Below are positions 1-10,951 of a DNA stretch of 64,000 nt, one piece after another; position 1 is the first letter of the stretch; each line of letters opens with the position of its first letter. The notes under the pieces were generated by a model that worked only from the letters and a program-made list of their open reading frames with translations, made no database searches and was not told the origin of the DNA. The DNA is from Orobanche coerulescens (lineage: Eukaryota; Streptophyta; Magnoliopsida; Lamiales; Orobanchaceae), in the NCBI GenBank assembly GCA_033398695.1, contig CM065810.1, positions 144,833,858-144,897,857 of the forward strand, written 5' to 3'. The position numbers and the translations under genes are program-made.

Positions 1-171
1 CTTACTTGTTTTAATTACTGTGATTATTTAAGTATACACTGCACATCGAGTTCTTTGTATCACAAGAACTTCAGTATTTAAGACTTCCGCTACGCACTCA
101 GATTTAAAATCAATACAGCTTGTTGTTTAAACTACTTCCCAAGCTGTATCCTGTATACTTAGGGGCCAACA
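1..171 (+). repeat. 3' end of the outer copia 5' LTR
   Basis: These bases match 30535-30704 almost throughout and end in the same GGCCAACA. Roughly a dozen differences are visible by eye, mostly in the stretch around 52-75. The LTR begins before the window. Confidence 0.92.
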
Positions 172-173
172 AG

Positions 174-185
174 TGGTATCGGAGC
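174..185 (+). other. Primer binding site of the outer copia element
   Basis: TGGTATCGGAGC lies two bases after the LTR end. It matches the initiator tRNA-Met 3' end complement typical of plant copia elements (TGGTATCAGAGC) with one difference. Reverse transcription of minus-strand DNA would start here. Confidence 0.88.
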
Positions 186-279
186 GGTTGATTCTAAAAG
201 AATCAGTCGTATTTTTAATCGAATCAGATCCAAAATCACTTACCCTTTAAAACAGTCTCTTTCATTTCTTTACTTTCAC

Positions 280-1520
280 ATGGATACATCTATGATAAAA
301 AAAGTGCCTATGTTCTCTATTAACGAATTTGATGATTGGAGAATTAGGATGGAGGCTCATCTTGCAGCAATGCACGAAGAGATGATTTTTGTTATACAGG
401 ATGGCCCTATCAAGATCATGAAGGTAAACACGGCCGCAAGGATTGAAGGCCAAGCCCATGCTAAGATGCTCGAGAAGGAACGCGAGCAATGGACCACAGA
501 TGAAAGAAAGCGAGCCAGCCTCGACAATGTGGCTAAGAATGCGTTATTTGTCACTCTTGACAAAGGCACGTTCTCGAAGGTAAAGAGCTGTAAATCAGCC
601 AAGGAAATCTGGGATAAACTCAAGATGATTTGTGAGGGAACTGAGCTCTCAAAAGAAAACAAAATTTCAAAACTGACTCACTAATTTGAATCTTTCGAAA
701 TGAAACCAACTGAGACACTTGAGGAACTTGACCTCAGATTCACTGGTATTGTTGGTGAACTTGAAGCTTTGGGCAAAATTTATACCCAAAAGAAGAAGAA
801 CTTAAAAATTTTCAGATCTCTCCCTGCCCGATGGGACATTAAGACCATAGCTATGCGTGTATCTTGCAATCTTAATTAAATATCTACTTTTGATCTCTTG
901 TCTGACCTCAAAGCTTTTGAGTATGATATTGACAGAAGAGAGAAAGCTGAAGAATCTCCTTCAAAGGTCACAGCACTAGCCGCTGTATCGAATCGTCGAC
1001 ACAGCATGCCCAGCTCGTCGAAGCCTAGTCACAAGAATGCTGACAGTGACGACGACATCCTGTCTCAAGATGAAATGGCACTTCTCATGCACAAATTCAA
1101 AAAGTTCGTCAAGCAGTCTGAAAAGACTCCCGACAGGCCCAAACCTGTCCACAAGGTAGGTACCGAAACTTCATCCGGTGATGCTAACTTGTGCTATAAT
1201 TGCAGGAAACCAGGGCATTATGCAAATAAATGTCCTCATTCCAAAGTTCAAAGGTTGCCGGAGGCCGAGCAACAAGAGAGAGATGAAAGAAGACGTGCTT
1301 GAAAAAACAAGCTCAAAGCCCTGATTGGAGAATCAGAAGCCTCCCCCACACCATCCAAATCAGAAGAATTTCTTCAGGTGGTCACTGAAAGTGATTTATC
1401 TGATGATGAGTTCGATGATAAAGCATATATGTGCTTTATGGCCAAAGGCATTCCGGAAGGTGGAGATAGCGATGATGAGGTAAGTTCAACCTCAGCTATT
1501 CCATCAAATGCATCTCATAC
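280..1520 (+). pseudogene. gag: Outer copia gag, N-terminal part with CCHC zinc knuckle
   Basis: Gag forms the virus-like particle and binds the RNA. The ATG at 280 opens a UBN2-type copia gag domain (WRIRMEAHL near residue 25, KEIWDKLK further on). A CCHC knuckle, CYNCRKPGHYANKCPH, lies near 1192-1239, followed by an acidic, serine-rich hinge. In-frame stops occur at 682-684, 877-879 and 1300-1302. The first aligns with a glutamine in the related gag on the other strand, so CAA to TAA is likely. The reading frame runs to 1520, where the second copia element is inserted, and continues in phase at 20870. Confidence 0.9.
1516..1520. repeat. Target site duplication CATAC, left copy
   Basis: CATAC immediately precedes the LTR at 1521 and is repeated right after the other LTR at 20865-20869. 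Five bases is the usual duplication size for LTR elements. Confidence 0.95.
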
Positions 1521-2929
1521 TGTAGGTCACAAGTCGTCCAGGAACAAGTCTAGAGGGGGGGGTGAATAGACTTGTTGAAACTCTTGAACTCTTTTTCACG
1601 AAGAGTGAGTTTCTTCAGCTGACAGTTTAAATAAATGACTTGGAGTCGTTTGTTCTTGGATATGTGCGGAAGTCAGCTGATGACGAATATAAATTAACTT
1701 AATGAAACACTTAACAATGTATGCAGCAGTTAAGGTATGATGCAGTAAGACAGTAAATAACACAGGCAATTATAGTGGTCTCAGAGGTGGGGTAATCCTC
1801 TACTAATCCACTTTTCTCCAAACCAGTTGGAGATGAATTCACTATAATTTTCAACCAGTGATAAATATTACAGTGATTCACAACACACTACAACAGCTTC
1901 CAACCAGTGGAAATCCGTGCCGTTGTACACACACTTGACTGCCTTGCACCTCTTGATCCTCGATCCTCGGATGCCTTTACAGTCTCTTACTTCAACCAGT
2001 GAAGTACCCCGTACTCAAGATTATAGACAAGAGTGTTTGTCTTCTCCAACTTAAGAGCTTCCTTAAGTATGAACTTTTAGATCTGCTCTTTTCACGATGC
2101 TATTTGATTGCTTGAGATTGCTTTGTTTGCTTTGATCGCTAGAATGTATGTTCGCACCGGTAGTTGCTCAGTTTCAAATCTCTGGATATATATAGGTCAG
2201 ATCTCTGAGCTTCTTCCTTGTAGCCGTTGCAAATCTTTTGAACAAATCCGTCCGTTGGAGGGAGACTTCATTGTTTATTCTTTCTGAACGTTGCAAGGCT
2301 GGATTCCCATTATTTTATTTTATCTTCCGACCGTTGTGAGGACTTCTGCATGTGAGCGCCGAATCTTTTGAATATAAAAGGATTAAAGTCTTCACGGTGG
2401 GTCAGGATGATTTAAATAAATCATATCTCTTGCGGGAATCACTCCAATTTGTCTCTTCACGTTGCATGTGGGCTTTCCGTAATACTTGACTTTTCAACGC
2501 ATGCTGACGTGGACTTGGAGTACTAGGCTGTAGTCAAGTAGGCTGATGTGCAGCTTACATCTCTGCAGGTAGGTCCTCTCGGTACATTCCTTGTTTGTGA
2601 CTTGTGCAGTCGGGTGACTTCCACGAGGTATCTTGGCTGATCTGGTCAAACTTCTCTGATAAATTTAGTTGACGAGCTACTCCGATCGAGTCGGCTGTAC
2701 TTCTCGGATGGACTAGGCTGTACTTAGTACTTAGCCGTTTTTCAGCCTAACTAACTTTGGCCTACAGAAGACACTCATTTGGTTCTTCTTTACATTTTGC
2801 CAAGTTTTATACTTAACATATTTTGGCCTATGGAAGATACTCATTTGGTTCTTCCTTACATTTTGCCAAGTAATGAACATTTGATTTTAAATTAATGACA
2901 TCATCAAAATCTAACAAGTATTCCTAACA
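1521..2929 (-). repeat. 3' LTR of the inner copia element
   Basis: Read on the minus strand it runs TGTTAGG...CCTACA and matches 19464-20864 nearly throughout. A TATA-like stretch lies at 2184-2195 (minus strand). Three CCGTTG words (AACGG on the minus strand) lie upstream of it at 2224, 2251 and 2331. The few differences from the other LTR are clustered (see findings). Confidence 0.95.
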
Positions 2930-2943
2930 AATTCCCCCTATTT
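2930..2943 (-). other. Polypurine tract of the inner copia element
   Basis: On the minus strand AAAATAGGGGGAAT directly precedes the LTR start TGTTAGG. This is the expected plus-strand DNA primer. Confidence 0.9.
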
Positions 2944-3147
2944 TGATGATGGCAAAACTAAGTAAGAAATCAAATGACCAAGTCTGCACTTAAGTGCGAG
3001 ACGAATCGAAATCGATCTAATATTGAGACAATGGAAATTGTCATTCAACATTGTGCTCATAAAATTTTCTGACTTTATTATTGAAATTTTACAAGAATGT
3101 TTTAAGTACAGAAAATAAAATTACAAGTAAGAGAAATAACTAAAGGG

Positions 3148-3615
3148 TCATCTGCCTCTTCCTCTGCCTCTTCGAATAGGCTGCTTGGCAGGCTTGAATG
3201 GTTTGGCTCCAATAGGTCTTATCTTTACTGGGGCAAGACCATATTTTCTCTTCACAACAAGTGCTGCGAAATCTTGTTCCTGCTGAGATCTGAATCTGTT
3301 CTCAAGGCATACTAGCTTGATTTCCTTCTGAAGTGCTAACTCATCAAGTTCACCATCCATACGGATTGGTGCTTCTTCTGCTCTGAATGGAGGGATCATG
3401 TGATAAGCATTTTGCTCTTTAGCGTGCTTCTTCAGAACAGCCCAAAGCTTCGGATGGACTTCTTCCATGAAGTTTATGAAAATTTCCTGTGGGGAGAGTT
3501 TGTCATCATGAAGTAGTTCCCAAACATAATAGTCTCTGATGAACCTCTTCCTAGCAGCTCCCCACATCTCAAGAGCTTCAAATGGAACGAAATCCTCAAC
3601 ATACCATAGCTCCAT
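3148..3615 (-). CDS. Extra 3' ORF of inner copia, basic C-terminal piece
   Basis: A 155-codon open frame downstream (element sense) of pol. The frame is open about 115 nt further upstream and adds a basic KRRRTR patch, so the true start is unclear. It is rich in charged and aromatic residues and ends in an arginine/glycine run (RRGRGRGR) that could bind nucleic acid. It is in the same frame as the ORF at 3814-4869, which suggests one original long ORF. I do not recognise a catalytic domain. Extra ORFs in this place are called envelope-like in Sireviruses; that label is by position only. Confidence 0.6.
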   Translation of the reverse strand: MELWYVEDFVPFEALEMWGAARKRFIRDYYVWELLHDDKLSPQEIFINFMEEVHPKLWAVLKKHAKEQNAYHMIPPFRAEEAPIRMDGELDELALQKEIKLVCLENRFRSQQEQDFAALVVKRKYGLAPVKIRPIGAKPFKPAKQPIRRGRGRGR

Positions 3616-3813
3616 CCCTTCCCATTCTAGAGTAGGTTCAAAGCCGCCTCTGGTCCTTCTTCTTTTTCCTACAGGCTGGTCAGCCTGGTCATCTCGATCT
3701 ACAGCTTCCTTTCTCTTTAGGCGGAGGGTCCTTCAATCGAGGGACATCCCGCTTCTTCTTGCTTCGATTTCTCTCTCTTCCCCACAATTCTCTCTTCCCC
3801 CTTTTTGCCGGCA

Positions 3814-4869
3814 TCAATAAGGGTAGTCAGCTATTTGTTCCATGCGGCTCATCCAATCAGACATGCCAAATGGCATTCTGTTGTTGGTAGGGGGAGGAGG
3901 CTGAGGGATCTCTCTCTGAAGAAGGGTGTCAATCTTGGCATTTATGGTCTGAAGGTCAGGAGTGACCTGAGTTGATAGCAGCTCCCCAATAGTGTCGCTG
4001 AAAATTTGCTTGATCAGCTCAGTCATGGTAGGAGATAACTGAGCTGATGGAGAGTGCTCTCCTGAACCTTCTGCAAGAGAACCACTAGACTGCAGGCTCC
4101 TGGCTGCAGCTGGTAGGTCAGATTGGGTTTTCTCCGGGTCCCCGACTGGAGTCTTACATGACTCTGCATCTAGGCTGGTGTACCTGGCAGGTACATCAAT
4201 CCTAACTGCAGCTTCGTGAGTAGGCTCTGGCTCTGGCTCTGGCTCTTTGGCTCCTTCTCTCTCTCCTTCTTTCCCTTCTTCTTCTCCAGATTTTTCTTTT
4301 TCTTCTTCCTCATCTTTTTCTTTTTCTTTTTCTGCTCCTGCTTCTCCTCCATCATCATTATCACCATCATCATCATCATCATCATCATCATTCTGATCAT
4401 CATCCTTCTCCTTCTTTTCTCCTTCATCATCCTCATCCTCCTTATCTTCTGCATCTTCTTCCTGATCTACTTCTTCTCCTTCTTCTTCATCTCCTTCATC
4501 AGCCACTTCTTCTGTCTTCTCAATCTCCTCTGACTGTTTTTCAACTGGTGTGTTTTCTTCAGATTCTTTCTCTTCTTCATCTTCTTCAGCCAAATCAATA
4601 ATTTCATTGTCTCCATTACTTTCTTCAATCCTAATCTCCTTTTCTACTTCCTCCTCCTCCTCCTCTCCAAAAACACCATCAAAAATACTGAGCATTATAG
4701 AATGGATAAAGTGGTCCATGTTTGTCTTAAAATGTGACATGAACCATTTATCCTGGAGGATTGAAGCTAAATCTGACTCTTTGCAAAATTCAGTCAGAAC
4801 ATCCTCAGTGGCTTGGGGATATTCCCAACCACTAGTTTCAACAAAGGTTTGAAGATTTGTAAAAGACAT
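3814..4869 (-). CDS. Extra 3' ORF of inner copia, acidic middle piece
   Basis: A 351-codon open frame. Residues 1-65 are an ordinary mixed sequence; about 70-215 are almost only Glu, Asp and Lys, including a run of nine Asp; then a Pro/Ser-rich part and a short helical C-terminus. The acidic part comes from GAA/GAT-type triplet runs (4210-4700). No membrane segment is evident, so a classical envelope protein is not supported. It could be a chaperone-like or disordered tether region, but this is speculation. Confidence 0.6.
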   Translation of the reverse strand: MSFTNLQTFVETSGWEYPQATEDVLTEFCKESDLASILQDKWFMSHFKTNMDHFIHSIMLSIFDGVFGEEEEEEVEKEIRIEESNGDNEIIDLAEEDEEEKESEENTPVEKQSEEIEKTEEVADEGDEEEGEEVDQEEDAEDKEDEDDEGEKKEKDDDQNDDDDDDDDGDNDDGGEAGAEKEKEKDEEEEKEKSGEEEGKEGEREGAKEPEPEPEPTHEAAVRIDVPARYTSLDAESCKTPVGDPEKTQSDLPAAARSLQSSGSLAEGSGEHSPSAQLSPTMTELIKQIFSDTIGELLSTQVTPDLQTINAKIDTLLQREIPQPPPPTNNRMPFGMSDWMSRMEQIADYPY

Positions 4870-5210
4870 GGTTTTGAAAGATTTCCACTCTTTAAAAATA
4901 TTTACAAAAGAGTGTTTTTCTGCTTGTGGTTTGACAAGCTGAAGTTGTTCAATAGAGAGATTAAAAGTATTATTTTCTAATAGGTTGAAAGTGTAATCTG
5001 CTTCACGAATAGAGATAATAAGACCTGCTTCCTCTTCTTCGGATATGTAAACTGGAGGTGTGATAACAGGTACAATACGAGTTTAAGTGTGCAGTGCGGG
5101 CAGTGCGGATGGATTGGTGATTGGGTGATGGGTCGGGCGTGATGCTCAGACTGCTCTCCCTCGCTGAACTGCAGCTTCCTTGGCCTCTTTGGAGAGGGTT
5201 CAGGTGATGA

Positions 5211-6161
5211 CTACAGGTTAGAGGGTCCTTCTGGGGCTGGTCCCCGTCGCTTGAATCTGATAGCAATTGGTGTCTCGTCGGACTTGTTCCCGGACTCGAC
5301 TGCAGTTCCGATCTCAGCTGCAGGTCTGTCCGATTCCTCTGATAAATCGTATCTTGGGTAATACGTAGAGTCCGGCAGATCCTTCAACAACTGGGCTGCC
5401 CTCCCAGTGCCTCCAACTTTCTTCTTGTCATGATCCATATGACCTAGCCTCTTATTTGGGTGGAAAGGGTCAATGTTTCCGTTAGCCACTCCGGTTTTCT
5501 CCAAAAACCAACTAAGATGCGTTCCGAACGCCAACTTAGTTTTGAACTTCTTCTCATCGTCGAGCCACTCGACCTTGTTCACTTCGCGCACAAGTTGCCT
5601 GAAAATATAGTCCGCCCAGTCGACTTCCTCTTCTTGAATCAACGCACCCAACACCATAAATTTTGATGATGACAGTTGGTCATAGCTGCCTGCCATCCCC
5701 ATGACTATCTTGTTGGTGATGTCTAAAGCAACTCGATAAATCCTTTTCAATTCATTCCTCTTGGCTGTAAACTTTAATTTCTCTGGGATATTTTCGGCTT
5801 TAATCGTTTTCCAGGTTTCGGCGGGTGATTGTTTAAGAGCTTCGACCGCCAAACCACGATGTTTCATCCCGAATACAGAACGAATCTTCTCTCGATCTAT
5901 CTTGTGAGGAATTCCGAGTTTGTTAATCCCGTGCTGAATCAGATAGGCATTACGATAGAATTCAATGACATCTTCCTTGAACAAATGTTGCGGGTTGATG
6001 TCGAGAAACGGGTAGATTCCATTCAGCTTCATCGCCCGGATCAAATTGAGCATATCGAAGTCCTCTAGATTTGCTTCTAATAAACCTTCGAAGTCGACGA
6101 CCATGGAGAAGATGACCTGGTCCTTCACCACCTTCAAGTTCACTCCTTCAAAAGATGCCAT
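5211..6161 (-). CDS. Extra 3' ORF of inner copia, N-terminal globular piece
   Basis: A 316-codon ORF with ATG at 6161, about 540 bp downstream of the RNase H remnant. It looks globular and helical, with a pattern (VDFEGLLE..., FYRNAYLI, VMGMAGSYDQLSSSKFMVLGAL) recalling the 'putative plant transposon protein' domain found in extra ORFs of plant retroelements. The equivalent ORF of the outer copia starts at 25938 and has a comparable layout. It is frameshifted relative to the ORF at 3814-4869. Function unknown; possibly an envelope-like or accessory protein. Confidence 0.65.
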   Translation of the reverse strand: MASFEGVNLKVVKDQVIFSMVVDFEGLLEANLEDFDMLNLIRAMKLNGIYPFLDINPQHLFKEDVIEFYRNAYLIQHGINKLGIPHKIDREKIRSVFGMKHRGLAVEALKQSPAETWKTIKAENIPEKLKFTAKRNELKRIYRVALDITNKIVMGMAGSYDQLSSSKFMVLGALIQEEEVDWADYIFRQLVREVNKVEWLDDEKKFKTKLAFGTHLSWFLEKTGVANGNIDPFHPNKRLGHMDHDKKKVGGTGRAAQLLKDLPDSTYYPRYDLSEESDRPAAEIGTAVESGNKSDETPIAIRFKRRGPAPEGPSNL

Positions 6162-6701
6162 TTCTGCAAAAAAAGGTTTTTAGGATTTTTAGTGTATATT
6201 TTTGCTCTGTAAATTCTAGGGTTTCTGTAAGCGTAAAGAGTAAAGTGAAAGGTTTTCTTCCCTTATAAAGAAGATGAAAAGACGTTTGTATTAGTTTATT
6301 ATATATTTGAACGGTGGTACGCCTTTTGATATTCTTTTGAATTTCAAATTTGAATCGGTGGCCCAATTTAAAATTCGACGGTTGATTCTGATTGGCCATC
6401 GTAGAGGTTAATTAAATAGGCGTTTGACGCGTGTATTCAAAATTGCCACTTGGCTTATAAAATGTATATTTTAAATGCCATTTCGTTAGCCAAAATAATA
6501 TTATAAATATGGCAGATAATAATTAAAGATTTAGAGATCAGTTTAGAGAACTTAGCTGGTCTGATTTTGTTGACTATTGACCACTCTGCAACAGGTGAGT
6601 TTGACTTCTCGCCTGGTATTCTGAACAGCTAAGATGCTTCGTCTGGCCTTCGTCTTCTCGCCTGCATCAGCTTAGGCTGATTCTGAGTATCCGTCCTTCC
6701 T
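6162..6701 (-). other. Non-coding spacer between pol and extra ORF (inner copia)
   Basis: About 540 bp with no supported ORF. It is AT-rich near 6180-6540. I saw no clear extra polypurine tract here, unlike the matching place in the outer element. Confidence 0.6.
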
Positions 6702-7106
6702 TTAACTTGCTTCAGAACTAGATTCCCAGTCTAGTAATCCAAGGTCTCTGCTAAGCTCTAGGAATCTTTCTTCTGGCAGGGGTTTGGTGAAGATGTCAGC
6801 TATTTGGTAGTCTGTGCTGACTCTTTCAACTCTAACCCTTTTGTTAAGCACATGGTCTCTAATGAAATGGTGCTTAACGTCAATGTGCTTCGTCCTTGAG
6901 TGCAAAACCGGATTGTTGGTTATTGCAATAGCACTATTGTTGTCACACCATATTGGGACTTCGTTGGCAATAATATTATAGTCCCTTAACTGTTGTCTGA
7001 TCCATAGAATGCATGCAATGACTACTGCAGACTAGATATTCGACTCAGTAGTGGATATGGAGTTAGAAACTCCGCTTCTTGCTAAACCAGGATATCGATC
7101 TGGTTC
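6702..7106 (-). pseudogene. pol: RNase H end of inner copia pol
   Basis: The minus strand encodes recognisable copia RNase H blocks: STTESE near 7045, a CDNNSAIAI-type block near 6940 and the HSRTKHIDVKHHFIRDHV block from 6905. It ends with the DIFTKPLPEERF motif. Stops and a frame change separate it from the RT at 7107-8126. Confidence 0.85.
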
Positions 7107-8126
7107 CTAGGAATTGACACGTTCCACTAGTGCTCTTCCTATTGATTTTGCATCTGCGAAATCCGCATCCGAGTATCCCGATAGCTCGAAGTTGTCATCC
7201 TTGGAATACCATAGTCCAACATTAATTGTAGACTTTAGGTACTTAATTATTCTCTTGGTGCATCTAGGTGTGATTGCTTCGGCTTGACTGGAATCTTGCA
7301 CAAACTCCAATCGCATATGATATGTCCGGCACCTTGCGATTAGGTACAGAAGAGATCCGATGAGTCCTCTGTAGTGGGTTGAGTCCACTGATATGCCTGC
7401 CTCGTCTGCATCCAGGTGAGTACTTGTGCTCATTGGAATTCTTGCGGGTTTGGCTGATTCCATTCCATATCTCTTGATAAGATCTCTGATATACTTTGCT
7501 TGGTTGATGAAAATTCCTTTTTCCATCTGCTTAACTTGTAACCCGAGAAAGAAGTTAAGCTTTCCCATCATACTCATATCAAATTCTCCTTGCATGAGGT
7601 TGGAGAATTTCTCGCATAACTCTGGATTGGTTGACCCGAATATGATGTCATCCACATAAATCTGAACTATTAATATGTGGCCTTCGTGTTCCACTCTGAA
7701 TAGGGTCTTGTCCACTTTTCCCTTGCAAAAACCATTTTTCTCAAGAAACACAGACAGTGTTTCATACCATGCTCTCGGTGCTTGCTTGAGTCCATACAGA
7801 GCTTTCAACAGCTTATAAACTTTGTCTCCTTTGACAAAACCTGGGGGTTGCTCTACATAGACTTTTTCTTCTAGGATTCCATTCAGAAACGCACTTTTTA
7901 CATCCATCTGGTAGACTTCAAAGTCCTTGAATGCAGCATATGCGAGGAATAGTCTGATGGCTTCTAATCTTGCAACAGGTGCATAAGTTTCATCAAAATC
8001 TATTCCCTCACACTGTGCATAACCTTTTGCTACAAGTCTGGCTTTATTTCTAACAACAGCTCCGTCTTCATCACTCTTGTTTTTATACACCCATTTGGTG
8101 CCAATAACTTTCTTGTGATCGTGCAT
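7107..8126 (-). pseudogene. pol: Reverse transcriptase of inner copia pol
   Basis: A 339-codon frame with the copia RT signature: [11 protein letters not shown] (about 73-83), [15 protein letters not shown] (about 107-121) and the catalytic YVDD at 157-160. The part after about residue 235 is degraded where the RNase H link should start (TASRPDI-type block damaged). The upstream frame is broken at 8127-8492, so no full polyprotein is made. Confidence 0.93.
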
Positions 8127-8492
8127 GCATTGTTAGTTCCCAAACTTTGTTTCTTTCCATCTGCTCCAATTCCTCTTGTATGGCATTAATCCATGAATAA
8201 TCTTCCAAGGCTTGTTCTCGTCTTGGGTTCAATTTGTGACATGAAACATGAGAACATCGCCATTCCTATTTGGTAGAGTTGACTGTCTTGTCTTGACTCC
8301 ATCGACCAACTTTCCGATAATTTCTTGAATTGGATGATCCTTGAGCCATTTGGGGATCTCGTCCTCTTCGGGTTTGTTCCCCTGTTGGATTGCTCTGGTG
8401 GTTATCTGCATCACTGGGTTACGATGCAAATTGGATCGGCTACCGCCTTGTCATCTGACTTGGTTACGAGCTGCAGATGAGTCTTTGTCGGC
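8127..8492 (-). pseudogene. pol: Degraded INT-RT linker of inner copia pol
   Basis: Continues pol between the integrase C-terminal region and RT. Pieces are readable in more than one frame, with stops, so several indels have accumulated. No other gene is seen here. Confidence 0.65.
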
Positions 8493-9014
8493 TCATTTGG
8501 GTCTTCTTGGCCAATTTGGATCGGATAGGTTTGGTGATCTGTCGATCTTGATTGAGTCTTCATCAGCTGCAGTTGGGTCATCAGGCTGATCTGCAGGTGA
8601 GTCCACCATTCCAGTGTCATGTATAATGACTTCTTCAAGGGTTGCTGACTTGAGCTTGTTCTCAATAAGCTCAAGTTGTTTCCTGTACTCAACGGTAGAT
8701 TCATCAAAAACAACATGGGGTGTTTCCTCCACAACTAGGGTTCTTTTATTGAAAACTCTATATGCCTTGCTTCTTTGGGAATATCCCATAAATAAACCAT
8801 CATCAGTTTTAGCATCAAAGGCATTTAGCTGTGTTTTACCGTTGTTGTGGATAAAACCCTTACAACCAAAAACATGAAAGTAAGCAACAGTAGGAGTTCT
8901 ATTATTCCAAACCTCATAGGGAGTTTTGCCATGTCTCCCTACTATCATACTCCTGCAGGTGTGGCGGTGTGTTGACTTGACCCGAGAACCTTTTGGGTAG
9001 GTCCGCTTCTGCAA
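8493..9014 (-). pseudogene. pol: Integrase C-terminal region of inner copia pol
   Basis: Encodes the usual block after the copia integrase core: TPYEVWNNRTPTVAYFHVFG, then a GYS...KAYRVFNKRTLVVEE...VVFDE block. It overlaps the protease-integrase ORF in another frame, so a frameshift lies near 8914-9014, just after the catalytic Glu region. An acidic tail (about residue 140 onwards) leads into the linker. Confidence 0.87.
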
Positions 9015-10008
9015 TCATGGACCTTGCTGCTTCCTTCAGAGTTCTGTTCCTTCTTTCAGCAACACCATTCTGCTGGGGCGTCCTGGATGCAGAGAGCTCA
9101 TGCTGGATCCCATTCTGATCGCTGAAATTAGTTATCGCCTTATTGAGAAACTCTCCTCCTCTATCTGATCTGATCTTGATTATGGAGAGGGATTTCTCAT
9201 TCTGGATCCTTCTCAGCAGCTCAGGTAACTTGGTCAGGGTTTCACTTTTTTTGTATAGAAAAATGATCCAAGTGTACCTTGAATAATCATCTACTATTAC
9301 AAGAGCATGCTTTCTGACGCTCAAAGTCCTTGGTTTGATAGGACCAAATAGATCCATTTGGAGTAGATCTAAGATCCTTGTTGTGAGCGTTGTAGGCTGA
9401 ACTGGCTTGAACGATGCCTTGGTCTGCTTTCCCTTCTGACATGCATCACAGAGTGCTTCCTTTTTGAATGCTTCATTTGGAAGTCCTCTGACCAGCTTCT
9501 GAGAGCTAATCTTGTTGATGTCTTTGAAGTTTAGGTGACATAGTCTTTTGTGCCACAGCCATCCATTCTCAGCTACAATCTTGGACAGAAAACAGGAGTT
9601 AGGTGTTCCTGTGTTCCAATCAATCATGTAGACATCTCTTCTTCGGAATCCTTGTAGCTTTATTTCTCCAGATAAGATGTCTATCACCATACACTTCAAG
9701 ATGGTGAAGACTACTAGATTCTTCTCGTCACAGAACTGGCTTATGCTCATGAGGTTGTATTTGAGCCCTTTGACATAATGGACTTTGGATATGACAATGT
9801 TTCCTCGGTGCAGCTCTCCAAAGCCTTTTGTCTGTCCTCTAGAGCTATCTCCAAAGGTTACATCGGGACCTCTTTCTTTGATATATTTGGTCAGCATCTT
9901 CTTGTTCCCGGTCATATGCCTCGAGCATCCAGAGTCTACAAACCATTCTTCTCCTCCAAAATTTGAGCTTGAGGAGATGTGGTTGTAGTCCTTCCATCTT
10001 TTCTGCAA
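8914..10008 (-). pseudogene. pol: Protease and integrase core of inner copia pol
   Basis: A 364-codon frame. Aspartic protease: DSGCSRHMTG with the catalytic Asp at residue 25. Integrase zinc finger: WLWHKRLCH...CDACQKGKQ. Integrase core DDE: MDLFGP, SDRGGEF and GVAERRNRTLKE. It starts directly after an in-frame TAA that ends gag (10009-10011), so gag and pol share a frame and are split by one stop codon. The end is frameshifted. Confidence 0.93.
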
Positions 10009-10949
10009 TTAAACAAGCAGAGATTTAGGTACCCAAATTTGTGTGGGTCCTTTGGGGTTAGTTGGTTTCCTGGAGAATTGATTTCTCCTTGGATTATAGG
10101 AATTATTATTATAACCCTTAAAAGGTGTCTGTGGTCGAGGTCTAAATCTCCTGGTTGGATTGTATACCGGATATTCCTCAAAATCTTGATAGTGTGGGCC
10201 ATTTCTAAATCTAGGCTGAGACCATTTATTAAATCTTTGTGGTCTCCACACTTGTTCATTTTGGTAATTCGGATAACCTTGAGGTTTCCATCTGCCCCTC
10301 CCATTATGAAATCTATTTTTGGGGAGTTGTTGGTAATAGTGGGCATGTTTTGCAGTGCTTTGCTTTTGCACAGGCCTTTGCCTAGTCGCTGTCTAGGTGG
10401 TATGCAGTGTAACATTTGCGGCTCAGACGTTTGACTTTTTGTTTGCTTTTTTGAATATCGGTTTATGCACAGGCTCGGCAATGAGACCATAGTTTCTCCC
10501 TTGATAAACTTGGTTTCAGAACTAGAGGGAGTGTGAGAATCATATCCAAGGCCTGATTTGGTATATAATGACCTTTTATAAGTACACAATTCGCCCAGAG
10601 TTGAAGACGCTTTCAGGGAGGTTATTTCCTGCGCCTGAGTTTTATTTATCTGTGCCAGCTTAGTAAACTCAGCTTTGGCATGAGCAAGTGCAGCTGATTT
10701 TTCTTTAAGTAAAATGTTTAATCGATCTATCTCAGCTGTATTGACATTTGCCTGGTTTTTAAAGTCAGCTGTAGTTGTCTCAACCTTATTTAAATCTAGG
10801 CTGAGTTTTTCGAAATCATTTTTCAGCTGCCTATTCTCATCTTGCAGCTGAGTCTTCTCTGCTGATACAGCTTGGTGTGCAGATTTAAGTGTTTCAAAAT
10901 CTTTGAATAACTGATTTACCGATTCATGTAAATCCATATCTTGTGACAT
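10009..10949 (-). pseudogene. gag: Inner copia gag, coiled coil and basic tail
   Basis: The ATG region at 10949 starts a Lys/Glu/Leu-rich heptad-like stretch (about 110 residues) that should form a coiled coil. It is followed, in another frame (10371-10009), by a tail rich in Arg, Gln, Asn, Tyr and Pro that would bind RNA. The frameshift lies between about 10400 and 10560. This is the second half of the gag whose zinc knuckle lies at 18477-18520; the Ty3-like element 10952-18264 separates them. Confidence 0.87.
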
Positions 10950-10951
10950 AG

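Noticed and set aside
4216..4852. Plus-strand ORFs made of Phe/Ile/Leu or Ser runs, and a second minus-strand Met/Lys-run ORF
   Set aside because: They are other-frame readings of the triplet repeats that encode the acidic block of the minus-strand ORF.
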